A DNA stretch of 64,000 nt, from positions 96,819-160,818 of the forward strand of contig PUQB01000357.1 of the NCBI GenBank assembly GCA_003024785.1, given 5' to 3'. Each line of letters starts with the position of its first letter. Within the stretch, counting starts at the first letter, position 1. This document shows, piece by piece, positions 13,184 to 26,430 of this stretch. The notes under the pieces were generated by a model. It saw only the letters and a program-made list of their open reading frames with translations, did no database searches and was not told where the DNA came from. The DNA comes from Selaginella tamariscina (Eukaryota > Streptophyta > Lycopodiopsida > Selaginellales > Selaginellaceae). Both the position numbers and the translations under genes were made by a program.

Positions 13184-16100
13184 CACCTCTCTATAGTTAT
13201 TATCTTTAGTTTTTGTACGATATAAATAGATGGTTTTGGTTTTATTTAAAAGTTTTCATTTTATTCTATGTTTAAACTTTCCAAAATAATAAACTTTTAA
13301 ATCTTAATTTTAAATATTACTGAAGGATTCTCCCTATGTTATGCAATTTTTGAAAAAAAAAATATTAAGTATAAAATATATTTTATATAAATATTAGAAA
13401 TTTTTATTTAGTTAAGTTCATAGTGTGTTTTTTAAAGATGAATAGTAGAATATACATTTTACTATATGAATTTTTTGTTGGACTTAAAATATATATATAC
13501 TAATTATTAACTACTTAAAAGTATTATAAAAAGCTAAATCATAAAGTTCGTTATAACTTTTTTAAATCAGTCATATGATTATTCAAATTACTTAAATAAA
13601 ATATTCTAAGTTAATTTAATGATATTATTATAAGTACATTCAATAAATATAAGACTTATTTTAAAATAATTTTTTTATATAAGTTAAAATCATCATTGCA
13701 ATTTAGTTTTCCAAATGTAACATTATAATGAATGTATAAAATGATTTCAAATCATTTAACTCATGCCTCAATACTCTTTTTTATCTATTCAATATTATAC
13801 ATTCTAGCACATTTAATATAATTTTTTGATTTTGAAGAATTAAAAAACAACTTCCCTAGAACATTTAATGTTATAAATTAATTATCATAGTTAACACCCA
13901 ATTATTATAATGGTAAATGCATAAGTATGGTTACATAAACTATTCACACAGCGTGATACGATAAAGATATTACATATAATATATTTAAAAAACTAATTTT
14001 CCTCTTATATAAAAGGTCATCAAATTTTTCATAACACATAAATATTAGTTATTAATTTTAAAATATAACAAACAGTATTTATTAATCAAGTCAAATAAGA
14101 TTTTATAAGTTATTTTATTTAAACACATCATAATAGATATTGGTCTATTAAAAAATAATAACTTAATATATTATATAAGAAGAATGTCTTCCTTATCACC
14201 CCCTTTATTTATGTATATATATATCATGTGCTCTTATATGGAAAAGGTTAAGAAACAATGTATTTTGTGTGTATATGCACTTTTAATATACAAATTAGTA
14301 TTAAGTTAGGTGTATGTGAAATATAATTGGATGTGATACTATACATCCCAAAAAAAACAAATTTGTATCAAATTTATATATTTTAATTTTTTTTTTTTTG
14401 GAATTCCTTATATTTTATTCATATTACAATTAAATTATTAATATATATATTCAGTAAAATTCTTAAGTATTAAATAAATTGATATAAAAATTAAATAGTG
14501 TTAATAATGATATTTTATAAATATTTATATGGTTAAATCGTTTAACAACACCATGTAAGATGAACGTGTAAAAAATGAAATGATTAAAGTGTAAGTGTAA
14601 GTGCACACCATGATTAAGATTTTATATATGAACTTCATTCCTTCTTTAATGAAAGAAATTTCTAATGCGTATTGTTTAAATTTATCACAGTTCAAAAAAA
14701 AGTTATGAAATTTATCATATTAAAATTTAAAATATTTTATTATTATTTATTCTTTTCATAATATAGTTTGTTCTAAAGCTTATATAACACGTTGTAATAT
14801 ATAACAAGTTTTATTCAATATAAAATATTTCTTTTTGTTCAAATTTGTTTAGTAGATGTATGTGTTTTTTAAAAATGAAAAATTAAACATACTAGTGTCT
14901 CAATAATAATATTTAAGCCCACACAAATTAAGAACATTAAATTAATAAAGCTCTTTACATATTATTCGTCTAAAATAATAAAAGAAGAGTTGATATACTT
15001 ATAATTAAGAGATGTTATATTTGGAAGGATATGGATTTTTAAATAATTCTACTCTTAAATAATATGCACTTCATATTAACAATAAAAGAGTTTATACATT
15101 TAATTAATGGTTACTCTAGACTAACAATATGAACACTTTACCATATATAGCAATTTATTTAAAGTCCACTCTGGAACAATAATTAAAATAATTTAATATA
15201 TTTAAGATGAAAGTTTCACATAAGATAAATGTTTTAACATCAAATCATTTAACATGTAATTAAATTAAAAACCTTTGTAAGAACTTTTAATAAGAAAATG
15301 TTTTAACATGAAATTGAATTAGAAACCTACAAAACGGTCGTGATAAGATATTTAACTTGTATTTATATTTAAATTTTTATAAAGTGGTCACGTTTGTCTT
15401 ATTAAATGCATTGAGGAGGACATAATGGTAAAATTATCAACCTTGGTAATGTTTATGCTAAATTGGTTATTATTAATAAATATAAATTCTATGTTCCATA
15501 AATTAACAGTGGAGTCTTTCATTAATATATAAAAACTTATTTTCTTAAGATTCTATAAATTTGATGTGCATGTTTCTATTATGAATGGTAATTTTATAAA
15601 TAATTGATATAAGAATTTAATATGATATATACTCATTATTAATAATGTAAATTGTGATTTTTATTTTAACCAAACTAGTTTATAAAGGTTTTATTAATAA
15701 CAGTTTTGTACAATACCCTATTAAAGTCAACGTGTGAATTCAGTTCTTTATGAATTATAAATTATAATAGGTCTAATTAACATATATGCAATAACATAAA
15801 ATCTTATTATGGGTTAATCATTTAATCAAGTAAATTACTTGATAAAAAATAGATTTTTAATTTAATTCTATGTTAAAATATTTACCTTCTTACCCATGTG
15901 AAAGTTTCATTATAGGTTAAGAATTCTTTAAACCTACAAATACGTAATTATTATGGTATAATTGTCTTGCACACATAAATTATAAATACATTAAAAAATT
16001 TAGATTTATGATTATAATAAAGATAAAAGAATTTAAGACATGTGACATATACTTATATAATGTCTTCTGGAGTAGAATGGGAAACCTTAAATCCTCAAAG

Positions 16101-16500
16101 ACTTGCATGCTTAAGATATAGAAAAGGATATTAATATTTCTTACTCATGATTGATGATTTAAGATATACATCTATATTTTATTTTATCTAAAGAAGGATA
16201 TTCATATTTCTTAATCACTATTAATGATGTTAATGATTTTAATAGATAAATAATGTTTTTTCTTAAATTAGAAATTTGTTAAGAACAAAATATCTATAAA
16301 TGTTGGATTTTGTTAAATTAAATGAAATAAATAAGTATAAGAATTAAGAAATTACCTTTAATTGATATTGATTTAAAATAACTAACTTGTTAGGCCCAAT
16401 TCTCTTGTATACTTACTATTAAAAAGAAATACGTATAATGTATATTATATAATCTTTAAGACATAAAAATGAATATTTAATATACATTTACTTTTAACCA
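13184..16500. other. AT-rich intergenic DNA
   Basis: Very AT-rich, with no open frame that resembles a protein and no clear repeat ends. It may be decayed repeats; I see nothing assignable. Confidence 0.6.
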
Positions 16501-17217
16501 TAAACATAAATTTATACACTCAGCTTGGTTTAGGGTTTAAACCCTAAACACTAAGCCCCACAATTGGATGTTTTTAACACGTGTGTGAGTCTATAAATAT
16601 TTCATGTGTGTATATGTAATCCCCAGTGTAGAGTGTGTGTAACAATAAATGTTTGGTTTGGGGTTTAAACCCTAAACCCTAAACACAAAACTAGATCTTA
16701 GACCCCTAAACATTATTATATTGTGATCCACTCATCGGTGTGTGTATGTGTGTGCATATGTGTCTCTATGGGTGCATTTAATGTGTAATGTGGGATGCTT
16801 TTAACGCATGTGTTGTGTGCATGTGGAAGTCTAATATAAATATTTTGTGTGTGTCCAGTGTAGAGTGTGTGGAGGTTTAAACCCTAAATCTTAAACACAA
16901 AGCTCCCCTAAACATTATTTATATTGTGATCCACTTATCAATGTGTGTATGTGTGTGCATATGTGTTCTATGGGTGCATTTAATGTGTATTGTGGGATGT
17001 TTTTAACGCATGTGTTGTGTGTATGTGGAAGTATATAAATATTTCATGTATATATGTAAGCACTAGTGTATAGTGTGTATAACGATAAATGCTTGGTTTG
17101 AGATTTAAACCCTAAACCCTAAACACAAAGCTAGATGCTTATTTATATTGTGATCCACTTATTGGTGTGTGTATGTGTGTGCATATGTGTCTTTATAAGT
17201 GCTTTTAATGTGTGTGC
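16500..17217 (+). repeat. Telomere-motif satellite, tandem units
   Basis: Four diverged tandem units, mostly about 205-230 bases, each with a core like GGTTTAAACCCTAAACCCT followed by ACACAAA, then TATTGTGATCCACT, then GTGTGTATGTGTGTGCATATG and a TGTGGGATG segment. Cores lie near 16537, 16665, 16873 and 17100. The same family occurs inverted at 26.4-26.8 kb and 47.2-47.7 kb. It is interstitial and diverged, not a chromosome end. Confidence 0.7.
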
Positions 17218-17463
17218 ATATGTGTTAGGCACCACTACGTACAAACTAAAGACCTCACAAAACCACCCACCTCCCTTGAGCTGTCTCTAGTCTCCACATG
17301 CTGCTCTCCAAAGAAGGCTTCTAATAAGATTTAGGTATATCTCTCATGAATATTCTAGCTTATACCTTTCTGGGGAATATTCTTTGATTCGTTATATGGG
17401 TCATAACAATCCTCCCCCATTAGCAAGTCCTTGTCCTCAAGGGTAGTATAGCTTACTCAACTG

Positions 17464-20400
17464 TGTCAAGCCACGATCCAGGAACTAGGAAGCGAGTAGG
17501 ATTCCGAGAACAGGAAGGCTTGACTCAGGAACAGGACCGAGAGCAGGACAGGAACTAGGAACAGGATGGATCCAGGAACATGACAGGATCAGGATAGGAT
17601 CCGGGGCAAGACAGGAAAGCGCAGGACAGGATCCAGGAACAAGACAGGATCAGGACAAGACAGGAGCAGGAGGCAAAGAGTAAGACAAGAACAAGACAAG
17701 AACAAGGAACAAGAATAATCGTAGAATGACTGGTGTTGATAGTAACTGATTGTACAACAATTAGGTCGGAGCTTTTATGCTCACAACTCCAAGCTAATCT
17801 AGTCATGAGTCTAATCTAGTCATGAGCTAAGAATAGTGTCCCTTATCCTCTAGGCATATCCTGTAGCATATCCTATAGGCATATCCTATAGGAATATCCT
17901 AGGATATCCTGTAATATCCTTATCCTGTATCCTAATCCTGTATCCTGTATCCGAATCCTGTATCATCATCTGTATCCGGAATCCTGTATCCTGTATCGGG
18001 TTGTGACAGCACCTCCTCCCTAAGGACGAGTTCCACGAGTCTTAGGACCTGGTTTAGCAGGATAATGCCGATGGAAGGCAGCAACTTTGGAAGAAGCATG
18101 GAGTAAGTTGGATGCAGGTTCCCAAGTGCGATCGGTAGGCAAATAACCTTTCCAATCCACCAAGTATTGAAGTTGGCGGCGATGAAGACGAGAATCAAGG
18201 ATGGCTGCAACTTCGTACTCAGGTTCACCAGCAATGACCACAGGAGGGGGAGGAGAAGAAGCACGACCAGGAAGAGAAGAAGGATGATACGGCTCCAACA
18301 AGGAGGTGTGAAACACAGGATGAAGTTTCACCGTGGATGGTAACTCGAGTCGGAAAGCTACAGGATTTACCTCCGCCACGATCCTGTAAGGGCCCAATCG
18401 TTGAAAATCCAACTTAGAAGAAGGCCTGTTGGTGCGAATGTGTCGACGAAGAAGCCACACGAGATCACCAATCTTGTATGCAGGTGCCGGCTGACGGTGA
18501 GCATCAGCATGATGCTTGTACCGTTCCTGTGCCTGCTGAAGATGAACCTGGAGATCATCCTGTACCTGCGAAGATGCTGAAGACGATCCTGTACTGCAGG
18601 AGCGGAAGAAGGAGAAGCGGAGGAGCAAAGTCAAAACGTGGATGGTGGCCTGTAAGAGCAAAGAAAGGTGTCTGTCCTGTAGATGCGTGAATGGAGTTGT
18701 TGTAGGCAAACTCCGCCATTGGAAGAAGGTCCAACCAGTTGTCCTGTTGGTAACTGATGAAGCAACGAAGATACTGTTCCAAGGTCTGAATTGTGCGTTC
18801 GACTGCCCATCGTTGGGTGATATCCTGAAGAAAGATCCGCTTTAACCTGTAGACTCCGAAGAAGCTCTCGCCAAAACTTGGACATGAATTGTGGACCTCG
18901 ATCGGAAACAATGCTCTCAGGAAGACCATGATGTCGGAACACCTCACGGATCACCAACTCGGCAGTTGTCTGACCTGTAGCTGTCTTGTTGCAGGGTAGG
19001 AAATGAGCCTGCTTGGTGAAACGGTCAACCACCACAAGAACTGCATCGAATCCACGAGAAGGAGGAAGATCTGTGAGGAAATCCATAGAAATGGATCTCC
19101 AAGGAGCAGAAGGAACAGGAAGAGGACGAAGAAGACCAGAGGTGCATGATGGCATCTTCGACCTGTTGCAGGTGTCACAACTCCGTACAAACCTTTCCAC
19201 AAAACCTCGCAACCCAGGCCACCAATAGTTGCGAGTCACCAACTCAACTGTCTTGGCCACACCAAAATGTCCTGTAGCCGGGGTATCATGACAATCCTGT
19301 ACCACACGAGTCCTGCAAACACCAACAGGAACGTACAGGAGACCTTCCCGGTACAGGAGTCCATCCTGTATGGTGAACAGGTTGTAGTCTGGACGGGAAC
19401 TGGAGGAAGAGGAACTTGCAACGTCAGGATGAATGTGTGAGAACACATTCTTTGCCAAGTCGTCTGTAGCCAACTGCGAACGGACGTCCTGTAGGAGTGT
19501 TGAATTTGCTGGAGCCTGATGAACCTGCAGTGCCGCAAGCCGGAATCGATCAGGACCCAACAACACTTGCCTTTGACAGTCAAATGCAGGATCGCCCGGG
19601 CTTGGTGCAAGGTAAGAGCGCCTAGACAATGCGTCCGCCTTGCCATTCCGAAAACCGGGCCTGTAGACGATGACGAAGTCAAAACGTGATAGGAACTCCG
19701 CCCACCTAGCCTGTCGCCGACTGAGAACTCGAGCCGTTTGAAAGTACTCCAGGTTCTTGTGATCCGTAAGAACTTGTACAGGATGTGCAGCACCTTCCAG
19801 GAAATGCCGCCACTCCTCAAACGAATCCACAATGGCCTTGAGTTCCTTGTCATGAATCTCGTAATTGATCTCCGCCGACAGGAACTTACGAGAGTGAAAA
19901 GCTACAGGATGAAGCAACTTGTCCTCTCCAACTTGCGATAGGACGGATCCTACTGCAAAATCCGAGGCATCTGCTTCAACGAAGAAAGGACGAGAAGGAT
20001 CAGGATGTGCTAAAATCGGAGCTGTCGTGAAGGTGTCCTTGAGTGTTGTGAATGCATGTTCCGCCTTGTCGGACCAAGAGAAAACCTCTGTGCGCTTGGT
20101 GAGTTCCGTGAGTGGAAGTACACGCTTGGAGAAGTCCTGTATGAATCGCCTGTAGAAGTTTGCAAAGCCAAGGAAACATTGTACATCTCGTACAGACTTG
20201 GGCCTCTCCCACTCCACGATGGTCTTCACCTTGTGCATGTCCATGGAAACGCCAGCAGGAGAGACGATGTAGCCCAAGAACTCCACAGAATCCCTATCGA
20301 AAAAACACTTCTCCAACTTCGCATACAAGCCATGCTCACGAAGCCGCTGTAGAACCAACCGTACATGCTTGTCATGTGCCGCCTGGTCCTTGGAGAAAAT

Positions 20401-23400
20401 CAAAATGTCGTCGAGGTAGATCACCACAAACTGGTCCAAGAAGTCACGAAAGATGTCGTTCACCATGTGTTGGAACACGGCTGGGGCATTGGTAAGGCCG
20501 AAAGGCATCACCGTGTACTCGAAGTGTCCATACCTTGTACGAAAGGCAGTCTTCCACTCATCGCCGGGACGAATCCGTACAAGGTTGTAGGCCCCTCGTA
20601 AGTCGATCTTCGTGAACACCTTTGCTCCTCGCAGCCGATCGAGAAGTTCCGGGATCAATGGCAACGGGTACCGATTCCGAATGGTACTTGATTCAAACCC
20701 CTGTAGTCCACAACCAAACGTAAGCTCCCATCCTTCTTCTTGACAAAGAAGATAGGCGCTCCTGCAGGGGACTTTGAGTGACGAATGAAGCCGGATGCCA
20801 AGTTGTCCTCGATGTACTGGCGAAGAACCTCCAACTCTGTGGGTGACAATGCATAAATCGGTCCGAACGGTGGAGTCTTTCCTTCTGCAAGATCAATAGG
20901 ACAGTCGTAGGACCTGTGAACAGGAAGAACTGTAGCCTTGTGCTTGTCAAAAACGTCCTTAAAGTCGTGGTACTTGGATGGTAGAGAAGGGGAGAAGGAG
21001 AAGGAGTAGGCGAAGGAGATTGAAAAACAGGAGAGTCAGACACAGGAAAGGTAGAAGAGGACGTAGGAGTTACTTGAAAGGCAAAAAGGTGGAAAGGAGC
21101 AGGATCAGTGGTAAGTTCATGCATGGTAGTGGTAAGAACTCGGAGAGGAGAAGGAGGGAGCTGTGACTGAAAAAGAGGAAGGATCTTGGGGGTGGAACAG
21201 AGCAGAGTAACAAAAGAGGCAGGATTGGAGAAACCTGTGTGGATGTTGACGAGTGTACAGGATTGGAAGAATCCTGTACAGAAGTCCGTGGTTGCACAGG
21301 AGTGAGGGAAGCCTGTGAGTGTGCTGACGAACAACAGGAGGTGGATCCTGTTGAGGAGGAACCTTCGACACTGATACAGGATTGGAAGAACCCTGTACAG
21401 GAACCGCAAACTTACAGGAGTGGAGAGAGCCTGCGGATGTGCTGAGGAACTGACATGAGGTGAATCCTGTCGAGGAGGAGTCTTCAACACTGGTACAGGA
21501 ACAGGCACGGTCAATCCTGTAGCTTGTACTGCCTCAGACACCAAGGATGTATCCTGCACGCAGGAAGGTACAGGATTGATCCTGGCTGCTGGAGAGGAAA
21601 ACGTGAGCGTCCTAGACCTCCAGTCGATCTGCGGATTTGCAACAACGAACCATGGCATGCCAAAAATGATGGGAGTCGACCGAGTCTTGATCAAGTTGAA
21701 GGAAATTGAACAGTTGAATGCCCATGATGCAAGAGAGAGGTGTGGTAGCATGGGTAACTGCGCCAGAAGCAATCAAACGACCATCGGCCACCTCTACAGG
21801 AACTGCACGCTTCAACTTCACCACCGGAATGCCATGCTGAGCTGCAAAAGTGTCATCCATGAAACATGCATTTGCACCAGTGTCTAACAGGGCAAACTCC
21901 TTGAGCTCTCGATTATTAGGCGAATGTGTACAGGAAACTTGAGTGATGGAATGGTATGAGCAGCACCAATGGAGCCTGCACCTACGTCCAACTTCGCGGC
22001 TCCTAGACGAAGTGGACATTGAAGTTTTCCGACTGAACTTCAGCTTCGGCTTCACGCGTCTTGAACTTCTGGCTTTATTAGGACATTCCGCCACCTTGTG
22101 TCCTGCTCACCACAATACAAGCATAGGTTCTCACTGACGACGTTGCTTCTCAGCAGTTGAAAGTGGGCCACGCTTGGATTTGTTAACCTCCATAGGAACT
22201 GCTCCAGAAGGTGTCGTAGGAACATGTGCTACGGCTACAGGATTGGTTGGCAGGAACTGCTGACGGAATTTTTCCTGACGGCGCTCGAACAAACGGTTGT
22301 CGCAGCGAACGGCCTGTTGCATGATCTCCGCTAACGTTTGAGCATCCGGTAACGTAAGGAGAAGGTCCTTCACGTCATCCCTCAGCCCAAAACGGAAAGT
22401 GTTCGATCAATGCAGTCTCGTCCCATGGAATGTTCGTGCACAATTGCTGAAATTCGGATGCATAAACGGAAGCTGGTCTGGATCCTTGTGTGAGCTCCGT
22501 AACTTGTGCATGCAGAACGGTACTTATCAGGATCTCCAAAACAGGCTTCAAAGGCAGCCACGAAACCTTCAAAGTCTTCCATCAATGGGTCGTCACGCTC
22601 CAGCAAGGGAGCAACCCAAGCTCGTGGAGATCCACTTAGTAAGGATGCCAAAAGGCCAACCTTTTGTGCATCCGTCGAGTAGCGGCGTGGTTGCATGCGG
22701 ATCAAGAGCCGGATCTGATTCAGGAAACCTTGGAAATCGGCACGGTTGCCACTGAACTTCTCTGGCATGCTGATCTTCGGCTCCGAGAAAAGTTCGATGA
22801 AGAAGGAACCACCGATGCCTGAGAGAGAGCCTGCGCAGCAGCCTTGGAGGATGCATCAGCAGCTGCATGTGCCGCATGGTGGAGCCTTGCAGATCGGTGA
22901 CCACTTGGCGCAAAGTGGCCAGCTCATGAAGCAACATTTGGTGCTCGCGTTGAAAGTGCTCAAAATCAGCCATGATCTATGAAAGAAAGAAAGGAAAAAA
23001 CGAAGGAAAAGAATCAAGGAAAAAAAAGTAGCTGGAAACGGAGAGCTATGAAAGCAGTTACTATCAAACTGTCAAGCCACGATCCAGGAACCAGGAAGCG
23101 AGTAGGATTCCAAGAACAGGAAGGCTTGACTCAGGAACAGGACCGAGAGCAGGACAGGAACTAGGAACAGGACGGATCCAGGAACAGACAGGATCAGGAT
23201 AGGATCCGGGGCAAGACAGGAAAGCGCAGGACAGATCCAGGAACAAGACAGGATCCGGAGCAAGACAGGAGCAGGAGGCAAGAGTAGACAAGAACAAGAC
23301 AAGAACAAGAACAAGAATATCGTAGAAGACTGGTGTTGATAGTAACTGATTGTACAACAATTAGGTCGGAGCTTTTATGCTCACAACTCCAAGCTAATCT

Positions 23401-23644
23401 AGTCATGAGTCTAATCTAGTCATGAGCTAAGAATAGTGTCCCTTATCCTCTAGGCATATCCTGTAGCATATCCTATAGGCATATCCTATAGTATATCCTG
23501 TAGGAATATCCTGCAGGCATATCCTGTAACCCGTATCCTATCCTATCCTACATCCTGTATCCTGTATCCGGAATCCTGTATCCTGTATCGGGTTGTGACA
23601 GCATCCTGTATCCGGAATCCTATATTCTGTATCGGGTTGTGACA
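17464..23644 (-). mobile_element. Sushi/Tf1-like chromodomain Ty3/gypsy element, copy 1 (nested)
   Basis: LTRs 17464-18008 and 23070-23644, TGTCA...TGACA ends, and a 5-base target duplication AACTG at 17459-17463 and 23645-23649. It inserted into the older Ty3/gypsy element. Parts on the minus strand, from the 5' LTR: gag (about 22.0-22.98 kb, PEKFSGNRADFQGFLNQIR, a Sushi/PEG10-like capsid motif), a CCHC-like segment, protease (about 21.6-21.95 kb, LLDTGANACF), RT (about 20.2-20.9 kb, with [11 protein letters not shown]), RNase H, integrase (about 18.6-19.5 kb), and a C-terminal chromodomain (about 18.05-18.25 kb, QYLVDWKGYLP). It is close to copy 2 at 39360 and to its own LTR partner, so it is young, but it is broken in several places. 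The 3' end of the high-coordinate LTR carries a short tandem duplication of its terminus. Confidence 0.9.
23055..23378 (-). promoter_or_regulatory. Putative self-primer site, transcript start and TATA box of copy 1
   Basis: The tract at 23055-23067, two bases inside the 5' LTR, is on the minus strand TTGATAGTAACTG. Its exact complement lies in the LTR at 23336-23348. A TATA-like ATAAAAG (minus strand, 23372-23378) lies 30 bases upstream of that LTR tract. The layout matches Tf1-type self-priming, in which the 5' end of the RNA pairs with the primer site. This is inferred from sequence only. Confidence 0.65.
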
Positions 23645-25249
23645 AACTGGTCCTGTATCATTAGCCTCATACCTCCACAAAGAATCTACCTGGGACTTGT
23701 TCCTTGTGAGTACTCTCTTTAACTGGCTAACATGAAACACTGGGTGCACCCTCACTCCTTCTAGTAGCCATAGTCGATATGCCACCTTACCGATACGCTC
23801 TAGAATCTCATAAGGACCTGAGTACCTGGGAGATAACTTATCATTGTGTCTATTCCGTAAGGCCACAACAGTGTTCCACCTTACATATATGGCAAATACC
23901 ACTCGGAGATATACATAATCTCCCACCTGGAACTCTTGGAAGCTTATGTGCTCATTAGCTCAGCTCTGAGCTGCTTGTAAGTTTTCTTACACAAACTCTG
24001 AATGTTTCTAAGCTTAACACTTAGATCTTTAGCTTCCTCATCCATGTTGCCTTGAGCTTTCTTACTTGCTAAACCCAGCTCAAAAGCTGTTTTGGGATGC
24101 CGTCCAAACATAGCATAGTATGGACTCATTCCAATGCCACTATGTCCTTGGCAAATGGGTGACAAAGTCTATAGAGATACTGTGTTTGGAATAGGCAATG
24201 GTACTAATAGCCCACCTAGTTTCTCCCTGGGCACCTTTACTTGTTGACACACACAAGTTCTGCAATACTCTATGATATCAGCTTTCATATTCCTCCAGTA
24301 GAACCTCCTCTTGATTAACTCATACATTTTACTCTTCTCAAAATGGCCAGCCTCCGGGCAATCATGATGGAAATATAGTACCTGGTTGATCAAATGGTCC
24401 ACATGAGGAAGATACACACGACCATTGTAGTACAAAACTCCATCCTAAAATGAGAATGGTGGCTTTAGCTATCCTCTGAGCTCTTGCACTTCAGCGTCTT
24501 ATGCTTGAGCATGTTGAACTACTTGGCTAAACTCACTGACCGTCCTTGTTAATGCATTACATAAGCATGTTTGAAATTCTCCAACCACTGTGGCTCTCTA
24601 ACGCATGACAAAGCATCTACCACCACGTTAGCCTTTCCCACACAATGCTCAATAGAAAATTTGCCAAACTCCATGAGCTTAACCATCCAGCGAGCTTGCC
24701 GAGAGTTTAACTCTTTCTATTTGAGCAGATACACCAAAGTCTTGTGATCTGTAAACACTTTGAAACTTGCACCATAAAGATAGTGCCTCCAAACTCATAA
24801 TGCATTAATAATAGTCAGTAGTTCTTGCTCATACGTTTAGTACTATTGCTCTGTAGGATTCAAGTACGACTCTTATAAGCAATAGGCCTTCCCTCTTGCA
24901 TAAGTATAGCTCCAATGGCCACTCTCCTTGCATCACATGATACCTCATAAGGCTTAGAGGGATCTGCAATACATAAAACTGGTGCACGTACCAAAGCTTG
25001 TTTCAAATCTTGGAAACTGCTCCCATCTAAAGCACTCCATGTAATGGGAACGTCCTTCCTCAACAACTTAGTTAACAGAGAAGCTTTCTTGGCATAATCC
25101 TTGACATACTGCCGGTAATAACCAGCCATGCTCAAGAAACTCCATAACTCTTATACATTGCACCATTGCTCCACTCAACTCATCCCAAGGATGAGGTCCA
25201 CATGCACTAGTTCCACAAGAAAGAAAGTCTCCACCAATTGGGTTTTGCC

Positions 25250-25860
25250 AACCTCTAGTTGTAACTCCTCCACACAAGCAATTTAGTTCTATGTGACAAC
25301 TGAGCCCTTAATCTCGTATTGAGGCACAATCTTCACGAATCTCCACTAGCTAGGTTTTGCCAACCTCCAGATGTAACTCCTCCACACAAGCACTGTAGCT
25401 TTGTGTGATAACTGAGCCCTCAAATTTGTATTGAGGCACAATCTTCGTGCAGCTCCACTAGCTGGGTTTTGCTAACCTCTAGCTATAACTCCTCCACACA
25501 AGCACTTCCCACAGTCTTCATGCAGCTCCACCAGCTAGGTTTTGCCAACCTCCAGCTGTAACTCCTCCACACAAGCACTATAGCTCTGTGTGATAACTGA
25601 GCCCTCAAATTTGTATTGAGACACAGTCTTCGTGCAGCTCCACTAGTTGGGTTTTGCCAACCTCTAGCTGTAACTCCTCCACATTCCGCTCTGTGTGACA
25701 TATGAGCTCTCAATCTCGTATTGAGGCACAGTCTTCATGCAGCTCCACCAACTGGCTTTTGCCAACCTCCAGTTATAACTCCTCCACACAAGCACTGTAG
25801 CTCTGTGTGATAGCTGAGCCCTCAATCTCGTATTGAGGCACAGTCTTTGCATAGCTCCAC
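25250..25860 (-). repeat. Tandem array of about 111-base units inside the old Ty3/gypsy element
   Basis: Five to six units with the motif AACTCCTCCACACAAGCA, spaced about 111 bases, with one shorter spacing of about 74. It lies between two pol fragments of the surrounding element. Confidence 0.8.
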
Positions 25861-26430
25861 AAACTCTGAATGTTTCTAAGCTCAACACTCAAATCTTTAA
25901 CTTCCTCATCCATGTTGCCTTGAGCTTTCTTACTTGCTAAACCTAGCTCAAAAGCTGTCTTGGGATGCCATTCAAACATAACATAATATGGACTCATTCC
26001 AATGCCACTATGTCCTTGGCAAATGGGTGACAAAGTCCATAGAGATATTGCCTCATCGCCTGTTTGGAATAGACAATGGTACTAATAGCTCACCTGGTTT
26101 CTCCCTGAGCACCTTTACTTGCTGACACTTGTCACAAGTCCTGCAATACTCTATGATATCAGCTTTTATATTCCTCCAATAGAACCTCCTCTCGATCAAC
26201 TTCCAATACCAATTGTTAGGCATCATTATGTACAAACTAGAGACCCTCACAAAACCACCTGACCTCTCCCGAGCTATCTCTAGTCTCCACATGCTGCTCT
26301 CCAAAAAGGCTTCTAATATATTAGGGTGCCCTTAATTCTCTTAAATCTAGGTATATCTCTTCACGAATATTCTGGCTTATACCTTTCTGGGGAATATTCT
26401 TTAATTTGTTATATGGGTCATAACAATATG

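Larger units (their letters stand above)
17223..26425 (-). mobile_element. Old Ty3/gypsy LTR element, host of a nested younger element
   Basis: An LTR retrotransposon on the minus strand. Its LTRs are about 17223-17408 and 26214-26425 (TGTTAG at one end, CATAACA at the other), bounded by a 5-base target duplication ATATG at 17218-17222 and 26426-26430. A purine tract like AATGGGGGAGGAT adjoins the low-coordinate LTR, as expected for the polypurine tract. Recognisable parts are integrase C-terminal and core pieces (23.65-24.15 kb), integrase zinc finger (24.17-24.43 kb) and RT/RNase H (24.85-25.27 kb). A second integrase segment lies at 25.77-26.2 kb next to the 5' LTR, so the element is rearranged. 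It is clearly broken in many places, looks older than its insert, and cannot be active. It sits in the telomere-motif satellite. Confidence 0.8.

Noticed and set aside
16500-17217. True telomere
   Set aside because: AAACCCT motifs are few per unit, diverged, interstitial and flanked by other sequence on both sides.
25250-25860. CRISPR-like array
   Set aside because: Units are repeated along their whole length with no unique spacers, inside a retroelement in a plant genome.
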